A DNA stretch of 8,366 nucleotides from assembly GCA_965235125.1 (NCBI GenBank), contig CBDDXH010000048.1, forward strand, positions 1 through 8,366, read 5' to 3'. This DNA is from Pelagilacustribacter hypolimneticus (GTDB lineage Bacteria > Pseudomonadota > Alphaproteobacteria > Pelagibacterales > Pelagibacteraceae). This document shows, one piece after another, positions 1-6,439 of this stretch (positions are counted from its first letter, which is position 1; every line of letters begins with the position of its first letter). Under the pieces are notes generated by a model. It did no database searches, had not been told where the DNA came from, and saw nothing but the letters and a program-made list of their open reading frames with translations. The position numbers and the translations under genes are program-made.

Positions 1-912
1 CCATTAATTGGAGCAACAGCTGCTTACGGATTAGTTTTATCAATTATTGAAAAAAATGATCAATCTTTTTTGAAAAAATCTAGTGAAGATTTAATTTCAG
101 CTAGACCCACTGCTATAAATTTAAAATGGGCAGTTGATCGAATGATGAAGAAAATCTCAGGTGCTAATAGCAAAGAAATTTTAAAAATTGCATTATATGA
201 AGCAAAGGCAATTGTAGAAGAGGACGTAGAGTTTTGTAAGAGCATAGGTGTTAATGGTCTTAAAATTATAGAAAAAATTGCAAATAAAAAAAAAGATACA
301 GTAAATATTTTAACTCATTGTAATGCAGGTTGGCTTGCAACAATTGATTGGGGAACCGCTACGTCTCCTATTTATCATGCACATAGTAAAGGAATAAAAG
401 TTCACGTTTGGGTTGGTGAAACAAGACCCAGAAATCAAGGAGCTAATCTAACTTCATACGAATTAAATGAAGAAGGGATTCCAAATACAATCATTGCTGA
501 TAATACTGGAGGTATTTTAATGCAAAGAGGTCAAGTTGATCTGTGTATTGTAGGTACAGATAGAACTTTATCAAATGGAGATGTTTGTAATAAAATTGGA
601 ACTTATTTAAAAGCTTTAGCTGCTAAGGATAATGATGTTCCATTTTATGTTGCTCTTCCAAGTTCAACAATAGATTGGAAAACAAAAAATTTTAAAGATA
701 TTCCTATTGAAGAGAGAGATTCATCAGAACTATCACATATTCAAGGATTAGATAAAGACAACAAACTTCAAAAATTTTTAATCTATCCTAAAAAAAGCAA
801 AGCAATGAATTTAGCTTTTGATATTACACCTGCCAAGTTAGTGACAGGCTTGATCACAGAAAAAGGAATTTGTGAAGCATCAAAAAAAGGATTGGAAAGG
901 CTATTTAAGTGA
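1..912 (+). CDS. mtnA: S-methyl-5-thioribose-1-phosphate isomerase (5' partial)
   Basis: Cytosolic aldose-ketose isomerase of the eIF2B-like family that converts 5-methylthioribose-1-phosphate to 5-methylthioribulose-1-phosphate in MTA salvage. The reading frame is open from base 1, and its first residues (PLIGATAAYG) match the family's N-terminal 'RGAPAIG..AAYG' segment, so the true start lies upstream; about 303 residues are visible of a usual 350-370. Seen in the fragment are LTHCNAG (the Cys, codon 319-321, aligns with the catalytic cysteine), ETRPRNQGANLT, TIIADNTGG and VGTDRTLSNGDVCNKIGTY (the Asp, codon 559-561, is the likely catalytic acid). The TGA stop at 910-912 overlaps the GTG of the next gene, which implies translational coupling. 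Related isomerases act on 5-deoxyribose-1-P or ribose-1,5-bisphosphate, so the exact substrate is inferred, with support from the neighbouring MTA-producing SpeE domain. Confidence 0.93.
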   Translation, partial: PLIGATAAYGLVLSIIEKNDQSFLKKSSEDLISARPTAINLKWAVDRMMKKISGANSKEILKIALYEAKAIVEEDVEFCKSIGVNGLKIIEKIANKKKDTVNILTHCNAGWLATIDWGTATSPIYHAHSKGIKVHVWVGETRPRNQGANLTSYELNEEGIPNTIIADNTGGILMQRGQVDLCIVGTDRTLSNGDVCNKIGTYLKALAAKDNDVPFYVALPSSTIDWKTKNFKDIPIEERDSSELSHIQGLDKDNKLQKFLIYPKKSKAMNLAFDITPAKLVTGLITEKGICEASKKGLERLFK

Positions 913-1553
913 GTAAAATCAAAGTTGAAATAATAAGATATTCTAAAAAATTAAATTCTACCAATTTATCAGCTTTAAGATCTGGAAATATTTCAATTAG
1001 AAGCAAAGAAAAAAATGTTGATGGATTTTATATAACCCCATCTGGCATGAAATATTCTTCCCTGAAACCTAAAGATATTGTCTTTGTTTCACTGAAAGGT
1101 CGATTCGATAAAAAAAAAGGAATTCCTTCATCAGAATGGAGATTCCATCAGGACATTTATGTGAATAAAAAAGATGCAAAAGCAATCGTTCACGCTCATT
1201 CAACTTGCTCTACAGCAGTATCTTCTCATCAAAAAAATATTCCTGCTTTTCACTACATGGTAGCCGTTGCTGGCGGAGAAGATATAAAATGTAGTAAATA
1301 TGCGACTTTTGGAACGAGAAAATTATCAAAAAATATTTTATTAGCTTTAAAAAATAGATCAGCATGTTTGATTTCGAATCATGGACAGATTGCGTTTGGA
1401 GAAAATTTAGAAAAAACTTTTGAGCTTGCGCAAGAGATAGAAAATATTTGCCTTCAATATATAAATGCCCTAAGAATAGGTGTACCTAAAATACTTTCTA
1501 AAAAAGAAATGCAAATAGTTTTAGGAAAAATGAAAAATTATAAGAGGGAATAG
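909..1553 (+). CDS. FucA-like class II aldolase, probable methylthioribulose-1-phosphate aldolase
   Basis: Zn-dependent class II aldolase of 214 residues, very like L-fuculose-1-phosphate aldolase along its whole length. Visible are the phosphate-binding SGNIS (26-30) and TPSG (43-46), PSSEWRFH with likely catalytic Glu76, zinc ligands His95 and His97 (HAH) and His158 (NHG), Tyr116 in HYM, and the FucA signature YATFGTR (131-137). The GTG start at 909 overlaps the mtnA stop and has a purine-rich ribosome site, GGAAAGG at 894-900, 8 bases upstream. Directly after mtnA, the best-fitting role is cleavage of 5-methylthioribulose-1-P (or 5-deoxyribulose-1-P) to dihydroxyacetone phosphate plus an aldehyde, as in the DHAP shunt of Rhodospirillum rubrum and some E. 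coli. The alternative MtnB dehydratase is of the same superfamily; the strong FucA resemblance and absence of mtnC/mtnD here favour aldolase. The family call is firm, the substrate is inferred. Confidence 0.85.
   Translation: MSKIKVEIIRYSKKLNSTNLSALRSGNISIRSKEKNVDGFYITPSGMKYSSLKPKDIVFVSLKGRFDKKKGIPSSEWRFHQDIYVNKKDAKAIVHAHSTCSTAVSSHQKNIPAFHYMVAVAGGEDIKCSKYATFGTRKLSKNILLALKNRSACLISNHGQIAFGENLEKTFELAQEIENICLQYINALRIGVPKILSKKEMQIVLGKMKNYKRE
1543..1548 (+). promoter_or_regulatory. Shine-Dalgarno site for the speD-speE fusion
   Basis: AGAGGG lies 11 bases before the ATG at 1560, inside the last codons of the aldolase gene. It is one of the few clear ribosome sites in the window and supports both this start and co-translation with the upstream genes. 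Confidence 0.55.
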
Positions 1554-1559
1554 TTTTTT

Positions 1560-2600
1560 ATGTTTAAATTTGGTGAACACATAACTTTAGATTTTCTAGG
1601 TGTAAAGAAAGTCTATCCAAAGTCTTTTTACGAAAAAATAATTTATAAAATTGCAAAAGCAGCCAAAGTAGAAATTTTAAATTTTAGTAGTCACGAATTT
1701 GAACCTCAAGGCTTTACTTTAGTTGCTCTATTATCAGAAAGTCACTTTAGTTTTCATACTTTTCCTGAAAGAGGCGTAATTAGTTTCGATTTCTTTACCT
1801 GCGGAAAAGTTCATCCAAAAATAGCTTTAAAAATACTCAAAGAAGAAATTGATCATGAAAGAATAGTCGTGAATAGTTTTGAAAGAAGCAGCGTTAGTTT
1901 GTATGACGATATTTATTCAACACCTGGCAAAAAAAAATATTATGTAGTTAACAGTGTCTTAGAAACGTATACATCTAAAGCTGGACAATTTGTTGAGATT
2001 ATGAATTTAGAAGAGTTTGGCAATGCTTTATTTATTGATCATGAAATTCAAGTAGCCGAAAAAGATGAAAAAATTTATAGTTCAACATTTTTTAAATCTA
2101 GTTACGATCTAAGTAAAAAGAACTCTAATGTAGCTATTATAGGCGGTGGAGACGGCGGTGTTGCAAGAGAATGTTTAGAAAACAATTCTAATTATATTGA
2201 TTGGTATGAGCTTGATCCTGAAGTAGTAGAGTCTTCTTACAAGCACTTACCTAAAATTTGTTCGAAAGTAAAAAAAAGCAATAGTGTTAATACATTTTGG
2301 GGAGATGCATTTGAGAGCATCAAGTCTGTAGAAGACTCTAAGTATGATAAAATTTTTGTTGATCTTAATGATGATCAATACTGCATAGATCTTGCTAAAA
2401 AAAACATGAAAAGTTTACAAAGAATTTTAAAACCAGGCGGTATAATTACAGCCCAAGTTGGTAGCAAGGAAAAAAAACCTAAACAAGTTGAAAGCTGGTG
2501 TAAAGTTTTAGAAAAAAGTTTTGGCAACTATACTATTTCAGATGTACATATCCCTAGTTTTGATTGTAACTGGAACTTTGCATCCTCTATACTAAAATAA
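1560..2600 (+). CDS. Bifunctional S-adenosylmethionine decarboxylase / aminopropyltransferase (SpeD-SpeE fusion)
   Basis: One 346-residue polypeptide with two enzymes. Residues 1 to about 122 are a class 1b AdoMet decarboxylase: the self-cleavage motif is Glu60-Ser61 (ESHFSFHT; Ser61 becomes the pyruvoyl cofactor), with His66 and Cys81 (TCG) at the same spacing as Ser63/His68/Cys83 of the Thermotoga enzyme. Residues from about 126 on are a spermidine synthase-like aminopropyltransferase: the N-terminal strand segment with LEEFGNALFIDHEIQ, the dcAdoMet-binding GGGDGGVARE (195-204), ELDP (217-220), GDA (248-250) and Asp268/Asp271 in VDLND. Together they would decarboxylate AdoMet and transfer aminopropyl to a diamine, releasing MTA for the upstream salvage genes. 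Fusions of this type are known, including one from Ca. Pelagibacter ubique. Odd: the usual YHE after 'DE..' is Tyr-Ser-Ser (173-175), and the canonical PxGPA after the catalytic Asp pair is missing, so amine specificity may differ from that of standard SpeE. Self-cleavage should split off a short N-terminal beta chain of about 60 residues. Confidence 0.93.
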   Translation: MFKFGEHITLDFLGVKKVYPKSFYEKIIYKIAKAAKVEILNFSSHEFEPQGFTLVALLSESHFSFHTFPERGVISFDFFTCGKVHPKIALKILKEEIDHERIVVNSFERSSVSLYDDIYSTPGKKKYYVVNSVLETYTSKAGQFVEIMNLEEFGNALFIDHEIQVAEKDEKIYSSTFFKSSYDLSKKNSNVAIIGGGDGGVARECLENNSNYIDWYELDPEVVESSYKHLPKICSKVKKSNSVNTFWGDAFESIKSVEDSKYDKIFVDLNDDQYCIDLAKKNMKSLQRILKPGGIITAQVGSKEKKPKQVESWCKVLEKSFGNYTISDVHIPSFDCNWNFASSILK

Positions 2601-2622
2601 AAATTTAATATTTATTTTTTGT

Positions 2623-3414
2623 ATGTTTAAAGTCGCTTGTATACAAATTTGTTCAGGCAATGATATTTTAAAAAATCTAAGTATTTCTAAAAAATTAATC
2701 TTAAAATCCATAAAGCAAAAGTCTGATTTTATTATCACTCCTGAAACTTCCTCATTATTTGGCTTAAATAAAAAACAATTACTTAAATCAGCAACTTCAA
2801 TGAATAAAGATATTTATTTAAAAGAGATTAGAGAAATAGCAAAAAAATATAAAAAATGGATTTTAACTTGCATTATTATAAAAGAAAAAAATAAAATTAA
2901 AAATAGATCAGTATTAATTAATCCTAAAGGTTTTATTGAAACTTATTATGATAAAATACATATGTTTGACACTTTATTAAGTAAAAAAGAAAAATATTTA
3001 GAGTCTAGAACTTTTACTTCTGGTAAATCTTTAAAAACAGCTAATCTTCCTTGGGGAAGATTGGGCCTAACCATTTGTTATGATTTAAGGTTTCCAAATA
3101 TGTTTAGAAAATTAGCACAAAAAGGTTCAATATTTATTTCAGTTCCTTCAGCATTTACTGAAACTACTGGAAAAAGACATTGGCATAGTTTGCTTAAAGC
3201 AAGAGCTATAGAAAATTTTTCTTATATCTTTGCACCCGCACAACACGGCAAACATTGGAATAAAAGAAAAACTTATGGTCATTCTTTAATTATTTCACCA
3301 GATGGAAAAATTTTAAAAGAATTAAAAAAAGGAACCGGAGTTATCACAGCAAATATTGATCCAAGAACTGCAATAGATCTTAGGAAAAGAATTCCTAGTC
3401 TAAGAAGTAATTAG
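2623..3414 (+). CDS. Carbon-nitrogen hydrolase, Nit1/deaminated-glutathione amidase-like
   Basis: Nitrilase-superfamily amidase of 263 residues, a typical length for the single-domain branch. The catalytic triad is visible: Glu41 (TPETSS), Lys111 (YDKIHMFD) and Cys152 (TICYDLRFP). Later segments, TGKRHWHSLLKARAIE (182-197) and the R.TYGHS stretch near 215-221, are those of the Nit1 group, which removes the amide from deaminated glutathione, a metabolite-repair reaction. Omega-amidase (Nit2), which hydrolyses alpha-ketoglutaramate or alpha-ketosuccinamate, is the nearest alternative. The ATG is 22 bases after the speD-speE stop, with only AT-rich sequence and no Shine-Dalgarno motif between, so it could be the last gene of the upstream transcript. 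Its TAG stop overlaps the convergent neighbour's stop by 4 bases. Confidence 0.86.
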   Translation: MFKVACIQICSGNDILKNLSISKKLILKSIKQKSDFIITPETSSLFGLNKKQLLKSATSMNKDIYLKEIREIAKKYKKWILTCIIIKEKNKIKNRSVLINPKGFIETYYDKIHMFDTLLSKKEKYLESRTFTSGKSLKTANLPWGRLGLTICYDLRFPNMFRKLAQKGSIFISVPSAFTETTGKRHWHSLLKARAIENFSYIFAPAQHGKHWNKRKTYGHSLIISPDGKILKELKKGTGVITANIDPRTAIDLRKRIPSLRSN

Positions 3415-3806
3415 AAGTGAGATTTAACTTCCTTAATGTTAGAACCTAAAATATTATTAATTTTTAATTTAATTTTTGCTCGTTCATCGTTGTTTTTGTA
3501 GACGTTTCTAGCTAATTCAATAAATTTTTCATCAAACTGTTTATTTTTTTCAGCCAATCTCTTTTTATTTTCTATATTCCAAAGTTTAAGGTTAATCAAT
3601 TTTAAATTATTAATTAATGGTCGAATTTTAGATGAGTTTGGAATAAATTTTTTAAATGTAATTCTTAAAGATGACAATTCTTTTTCTATATCTTTAAGCT
3701 TTTTTATATCATTAATTTTTGCTTTTTTTATTTCTAATATTGTCATTTTATCAATGAGTTCCCCAGCCGATATTTCAGCCAATATTTTGTCTAATTTATT
3801 ATTCAT
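3411..3806 (-). CDS. Small lysine-rich helical protein, DUF6165-like
   Basis: A 131-residue cytosolic protein without signal peptide or membrane segment, very rich in Lys, Ile and Asn and probably mostly helical. The layout matches what I recall of the DUF6165 family: an N-terminal ISAGELIDKMTILEIK block (12-27), a central LKLWNIENKKR block (73-83), and a C-terminal block starting FDEKFIELARNVYKNNDERA (91-110) and ending GSNIKEVKSH (121-130). The family has no assigned biochemical function; members are, as I recall, often near glycosyltransferases, and the genes to its right here are two of them. No catalytic motif can be pointed to. ATG start, no clear ribosome site; divergent from the GT9 gene across 49 bases. 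Confidence 0.7.
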   Translation of the reverse strand: MNNKLDKILAEISAGELIDKMTILEIKKAKINDIKKLKDIEKELSSLRITFKKFIPNSSKIRPLINNLKLINLKLWNIENKKRLAEKNKQFDEKFIELARNVYKNNDERAKIKLKINNILGSNIKEVKSHF

Positions 3807-3832
3807 AGTGATTTTTTTGAATATACTATAAA

Positions 3833-3838
3833 TATAAT
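3833..3838 (+). promoter_or_regulatory. Possible -10 element for the GT9 gene
   Basis: A perfect TATAAT lies 17 bases before the GT9 ATG, inside the 49-base divergent gap (3807-3855). No convincing -35 hexamer sits 16-18 bases further upstream, and the gap is almost all A and T, so a chance match is quite possible. The gap must hold start signals for both divergent genes unless they are read from outside. Confidence 0.3.
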
Positions 3839-3855
3839 TTTATACAGTTAAAATA

Positions 3856-4788
3856 ATGTCGAATATATTAATTATAAAACATGGTTCTCTTGGTGATTTA
3901 ATTCAGGCCAATGGAGCGATGGAAGATATAAAAAAATCTTTTAAAAAATCAAATGTTGTTCTTTTAACTTCGTATTCCTACTTTGATTTTATGAGCAAAT
4001 GTCCTTATGTTGATGAGGTTATAGTGGACAAAAGATTGCCGCGATGGAATTTGATTTATCTTTATAAATTAAAAAAAAAATTATCTTCTTATAATTTTAC
4101 GCACGTATTTGATCTGCAAAATTCAAGCAGAACAAATTTTTATAGTAAATATCTTCTCAATTCTGTAAAGTGGTCCTCAACCAAGACCATTTTAGAATCA
4201 AATCAATTAAAATCAGATTTTGATGAAACACCCATTTTAAAAAGAATGCAGATTCAGCTTAAAAAAAGTGGAATTAAAACTGAAAATGTTAAAAAATCCA
4301 ATCTAAATTGGGCAGTTTTAAATATAAAACATATTACAAAACTTTATTTAGATAAAAAATATATTTTAATTTTTCCTTTTTGCTCATCAAAATTAATTAT
4401 TAAGAAATGGCCTTATTATTCTATTTTAGTTTCTCAACTTAAATCTAATTATGGAAATAAATACGATATCGCTGTAGCTCCGGGTCCAAAAGAAATTGAA
4501 GAATCTAAATTATTAAACGCAAAAGTAATTTTAAATAAAGGAAAGTCACTAAGAATAGATGAGCTTATTAGTTTAATAAAAGATGCTAGTTTTATAATAT
4601 CAAATGATACTGGTCCTGCACATATTTGTACCCATATGAATAAATCCGGATTAGTTTTGTTTGGTAGCCACACTTCAGCACACAAAGTAAGTATAGAGTC
4701 AGAAAAATTCAAAGCCATATCAGTTAAAGATTTGAATTTGCTTAAGAGTGAGACTGTAATGAAAGAGATTAAAAAAGTATTAAATTAA
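3856..4788 (+). CDS. Glycosyltransferase family 9 (heptosyltransferase-like)
   Basis: A 310-residue GT-B fold enzyme of the ADP-heptose:LPS heptosyltransferase family. The N-terminal domain starts IIKHGSLGDLI (6-16), with Asp14 next to the conserved GD of WaaC/WaaF. The C-terminal nucleotide-sugar domain has KKWP (183-186) and the family hallmark SNDTGPAH (249-256), followed by LVLFGSH. The length is slightly under the usual 320-360. It probably adds a sugar to a lipid-linked or LPS core saccharide on the inner face of the cytoplasmic membrane; donor and acceptor cannot be read from the sequence, and many GT9 members outside LPS core loci do not use heptose. The gene carries a run of ten A at 4071-4080. 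Its 3' end overlaps the convergent GT4 gene by 9 bases. Confidence 0.87.
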   Translation: MSNILIIKHGSLGDLIQANGAMEDIKKSFKKSNVVLLTSYSYFDFMSKCPYVDEVIVDKRLPRWNLIYLYKLKKKLSSYNFTHVFDLQNSSRTNFYSKYLLNSVKWSSTKTILESNQLKSDFDETPILKRMQIQLKKSGIKTENVKKSNLNWAVLNIKHITKLYLDKKYILIFPFCSSKLIIKKWPYYSILVSQLKSNYGNKYDIAVAPGPKEIEESKLLNAKVILNKGKSLRIDELISLIKDASFIISNDTGPAHICTHMNKSGLVLFGSHTSAHKVSIESEKFKAISVKDLNLLKSETVMKEIKKVLN

Positions 4789-5871
4789 ATCTAAATATTG
4801 TTTAATAATATTTTCCCATTTAAATTTTTTCGAGTATTCCTTAGCTTGTAAACCCAGAACTTTATATTGATCATTTTTAAAAAACTTTAAAATAGTCTCA
4901 TAAATAGAGTTTAAATCATTGCCATCGCATAAATATCCTGTTCGTCCTTCTTCAATTGCATCTGACTGGCCCCCATCTTTACCTCCTATAGAAGCTTTTC
5001 CATAACTTCCCGCCTCAATAAATGAGATACCAAAACCCTCAATTGATTTTTTGTAGATTACCGAGGGCATTAAAAATAAGTCAGATTCATTAATTAGAGC
5101 TATTTTTAAATTTTCATCTGTTCTAGGCAAAAATGTAACATAATTTTCAATTTTTAACTGTTCTCTAAGTGCCTCAAGATTACTTTTTTCATTTCCATCA
5201 CCTAAACAAATATATTTAATATTTGGATAAGTGGGTATTAAATTTTTTATGGTCATCAATATATTTTGATGACTTTTTCTTTTATCTAATCTAGCAACAG
5301 TAATAATTTTTGGAAATGAAGAGCTGAAAATGTCTTTTGCTTTTGATTTATTTTCTTCATTTATTGAAACTGGATAATTTGTACCTGGATGAATTACATG
5401 AATTTTATTTTTTTCTAGCCCTAGACTTATACCTAGCTCTTTCGTGTATTTTGAGTTGGCAATAATAAATTTAGCTTTTTTAAAAGCTTTATTCATTCTT
5501 GTGTTCAAGGAACTATCAAGTGGATGATTAATTTCTTTAGAATGAATCAGGCAGAAATTAGGACAACTATCTAAAAGTTTGACATCAATATGTTCAATGC
5601 TTTTCCAATGATCAAAAAAAATAGCCCTAACTTTGTTATTTCTCAAATATTCATTAGCAGTATATGCTTTTCTATATTTTCTAAAAATTTTAAAGCCGCT
5701 AATTCTTTGTATTTCTAATTTTGAATTTAAATCATAATCTTTATCATTTAGAAACTCGTCAGCAAAAACTTTTACTGGTCCATGATTTATTAAACTTTTT
5801 GATAAGCCCTCCATTAAGCTTTGTATGCCTCCAATATCAGGTGGAAAATTTCGAGTGATTACAACAAACAT
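4780..5871 (-). CDS. Glycosyltransferase family 4
   Basis: A 363-residue GT-B retaining glycosyltransferase. The N-terminal acceptor domain has FPPDIGGIQ (9-17), typical of PimB/PimA-like enzymes. ANSKYTKE (138-145) and HPGTN (161-165) mark the domain junction. The donor domain opens with ARLDKRKSHQN (193-203) and carries the E-x7-E motif EGFGISFIE (278-286; Glu278 and Glu286), followed by GGQSDAIEEGRTGYL (300-314). It would transfer a nucleotide-activated sugar to a lipid or polysaccharide acceptor at the membrane; the specific sugar is not decidable. Together with the GT9 and DUF6165-like genes it suggests a small surface-glycan locus. ATG start at 5871; the 61-base gap to the carbonic anhydrase-like gene contains a minus-strand TATAAT at 5897-5902, about 25 bases before the start. 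Confidence 0.9.
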   Translation of the reverse strand: MFVVITRNFPPDIGGIQSLMEGLSKSLINHGPVKVFADEFLNDKDYDLNSKLEIQRISGFKIFRKYRKAYTANEYLRNNKVRAIFFDHWKSIEHIDVKLLDSCPNFCLIHSKEINHPLDSSLNTRMNKAFKKAKFIIANSKYTKELGISLGLEKNKIHVIHPGTNYPVSINEENKSKAKDIFSSSFPKIITVARLDKRKSHQNILMTIKNLIPTYPNIKYICLGDGNEKSNLEALREQLKIENYVTFLPRTDENLKIALINESDLFLMPSVIYKKSIEGFGISFIEAGSYGKASIGGKDGGQSDAIEEGRTGYLCDGNDLNSIYETILKFFKNDQYKVLGLQAKEYSKKFKWENIIKQYLDLI

Positions 5872-5886
5872 TAATAAGTTTTGTTC

Positions 5887-5915
5887 TTGGATTAATATTA
5901 TAAATATTTTACTAT
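5887..5915 (+). promoter_or_regulatory. Candidate sigma70-type promoter for the carbonic anhydrase-like gene
   Basis: TTGGAT (5887-5892), a 17-base spacer and TACTAT (5910-5915) lie in the 61-base divergent gap, 17 bases before the ATG at 5933. Spacing is ideal but the hexamers match consensus only partly, and the AT-rich background makes such matches common. Confidence 0.3.
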
Positions 5916-5932
5916 CAAATTACAGCAATTAT

Positions 5933-6439
5933 ATGATTTACGATTTTGAAAATAATAAGCCAACACTTCATAAAGATTCCTGGGTAGCTAGTAATGCAGT
6001 CTTAATTGGAAAAGTTATCTTAAAAAAAAATGCTAATGTTTGGTTTAATGTAGTTCTTAGAGGTGATATCGAACCTATAACAATTGGGGAAGACTCGAAT
6101 GTTCAAGATGGCAGTGTGTTTCATACCGATCCAAATTGTCCTTTAACTTTAGGCAAAGGTGTTACCGTTGGTCATATGGTGATGCTTCATGGCTGTCTAA
6201 TTGATGATGATACTTTAATTGGCATCGGAAGCACTATTTTAAATAAAACTAAAATTGGAAAAAATTGTATTATAGGTGCTCATACATTAATTACAGAAAA
6301 TAAAATTATTCCAGATCGATCTTTGGTCTTAGGTAGTCCTGGCAAAGTGATTAGGCAAGTAACGGATAAAGAAATTGAAGAAATAAAAGAAAACGCCAAA
6401 CATTATGTTGAAAATTATAAACGTTATAAAAATATTTAA
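5933..6439 (+). CDS. Gamma-class carbonic anhydrase-like hexapeptide-repeat protein
   Basis: Left-handed beta-helix protein of 168 residues, the usual length for the YrdA/PaaY/CaiE branch of gamma carbonic anhydrases, which form trimers. Metal ligands are seen as His64 (VFHTD), His81 (VGHM) and His86 (LHGC); Arg43/Asp45 (RGD) and Gln58/Asp59 fit the conserved trimer-interface and active-site positions. It ends with the family's C-terminal helix (TDKEIEEIKENAKHYV). The likely reaction is CO2 hydration, but many bacterial members of this branch have weak or unproven activity, and the acidic loop of the archaeal Cam enzyme is absent. I chose the ATG at 5933 because family homology begins there (DFENNKPTLHKDSWVA); an in-frame ATG at 5825 would overlap the divergent GT4 gene by 47 bases and add 36 residues that fit no domain. 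Its stop overlaps the convergent gene's by 4 bases. Confidence 0.88.
   Translation: MIYDFENNKPTLHKDSWVASNAVLIGKVILKKNANVWFNVVLRGDIEPITIGEDSNVQDGSVFHTDPNCPLTLGKGVTVGHMVMLHGCLIDDDTLIGIGSTILNKTKIGKNCIIGAHTLITENKIIPDRSLVLGSPGKVIRQVTDKEIEEIKENAKHYVENYKRYKNI

Noticed and set aside
70..72. Start of mtnA at an internal TTG at base 70
   Set aside because: The frame continues upstream to base 1 with family-like residues (IGATAAYG), so the gene is 5' truncated by the window and does not start here.
60..245. 61-residue minus-strand open frame
   Set aside because: It lies wholly inside mtnA, antisense to well-conserved coding sequence, with no ribosome site or recognisable domain.
1560..2600. Sequencing error joining separate speD and speE genes
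   Set aside because: The frame is uninterrupted, both halves keep motifs in correct order and spacing, no internal start with a ribosome site is seen at the junction, and fusions of this kind are known in the presumed clade.
4449..4718. 89-residue minus-strand open frame
   Set aside because: It is the reverse shadow of the GT9 C-terminal domain, including the region coding NDTGPAH; no independent evidence of coding.
4793..4813. AAATATT/AATATTT hairpin near the GT9/GT4 convergent ends as a terminator
   Set aside because: The 7-base stem is entirely A-T with a 7-base loop, it lies inside the GT4 coding region, and such pairs are expected by chance in this base composition.
5825..5932. 36-residue N-terminal extension of the carbonic anhydrase-like protein
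   Set aside because: It would overlap the start of the divergent GT4 gene and resembles no part of the family; homology starts at the ATG at 5933.
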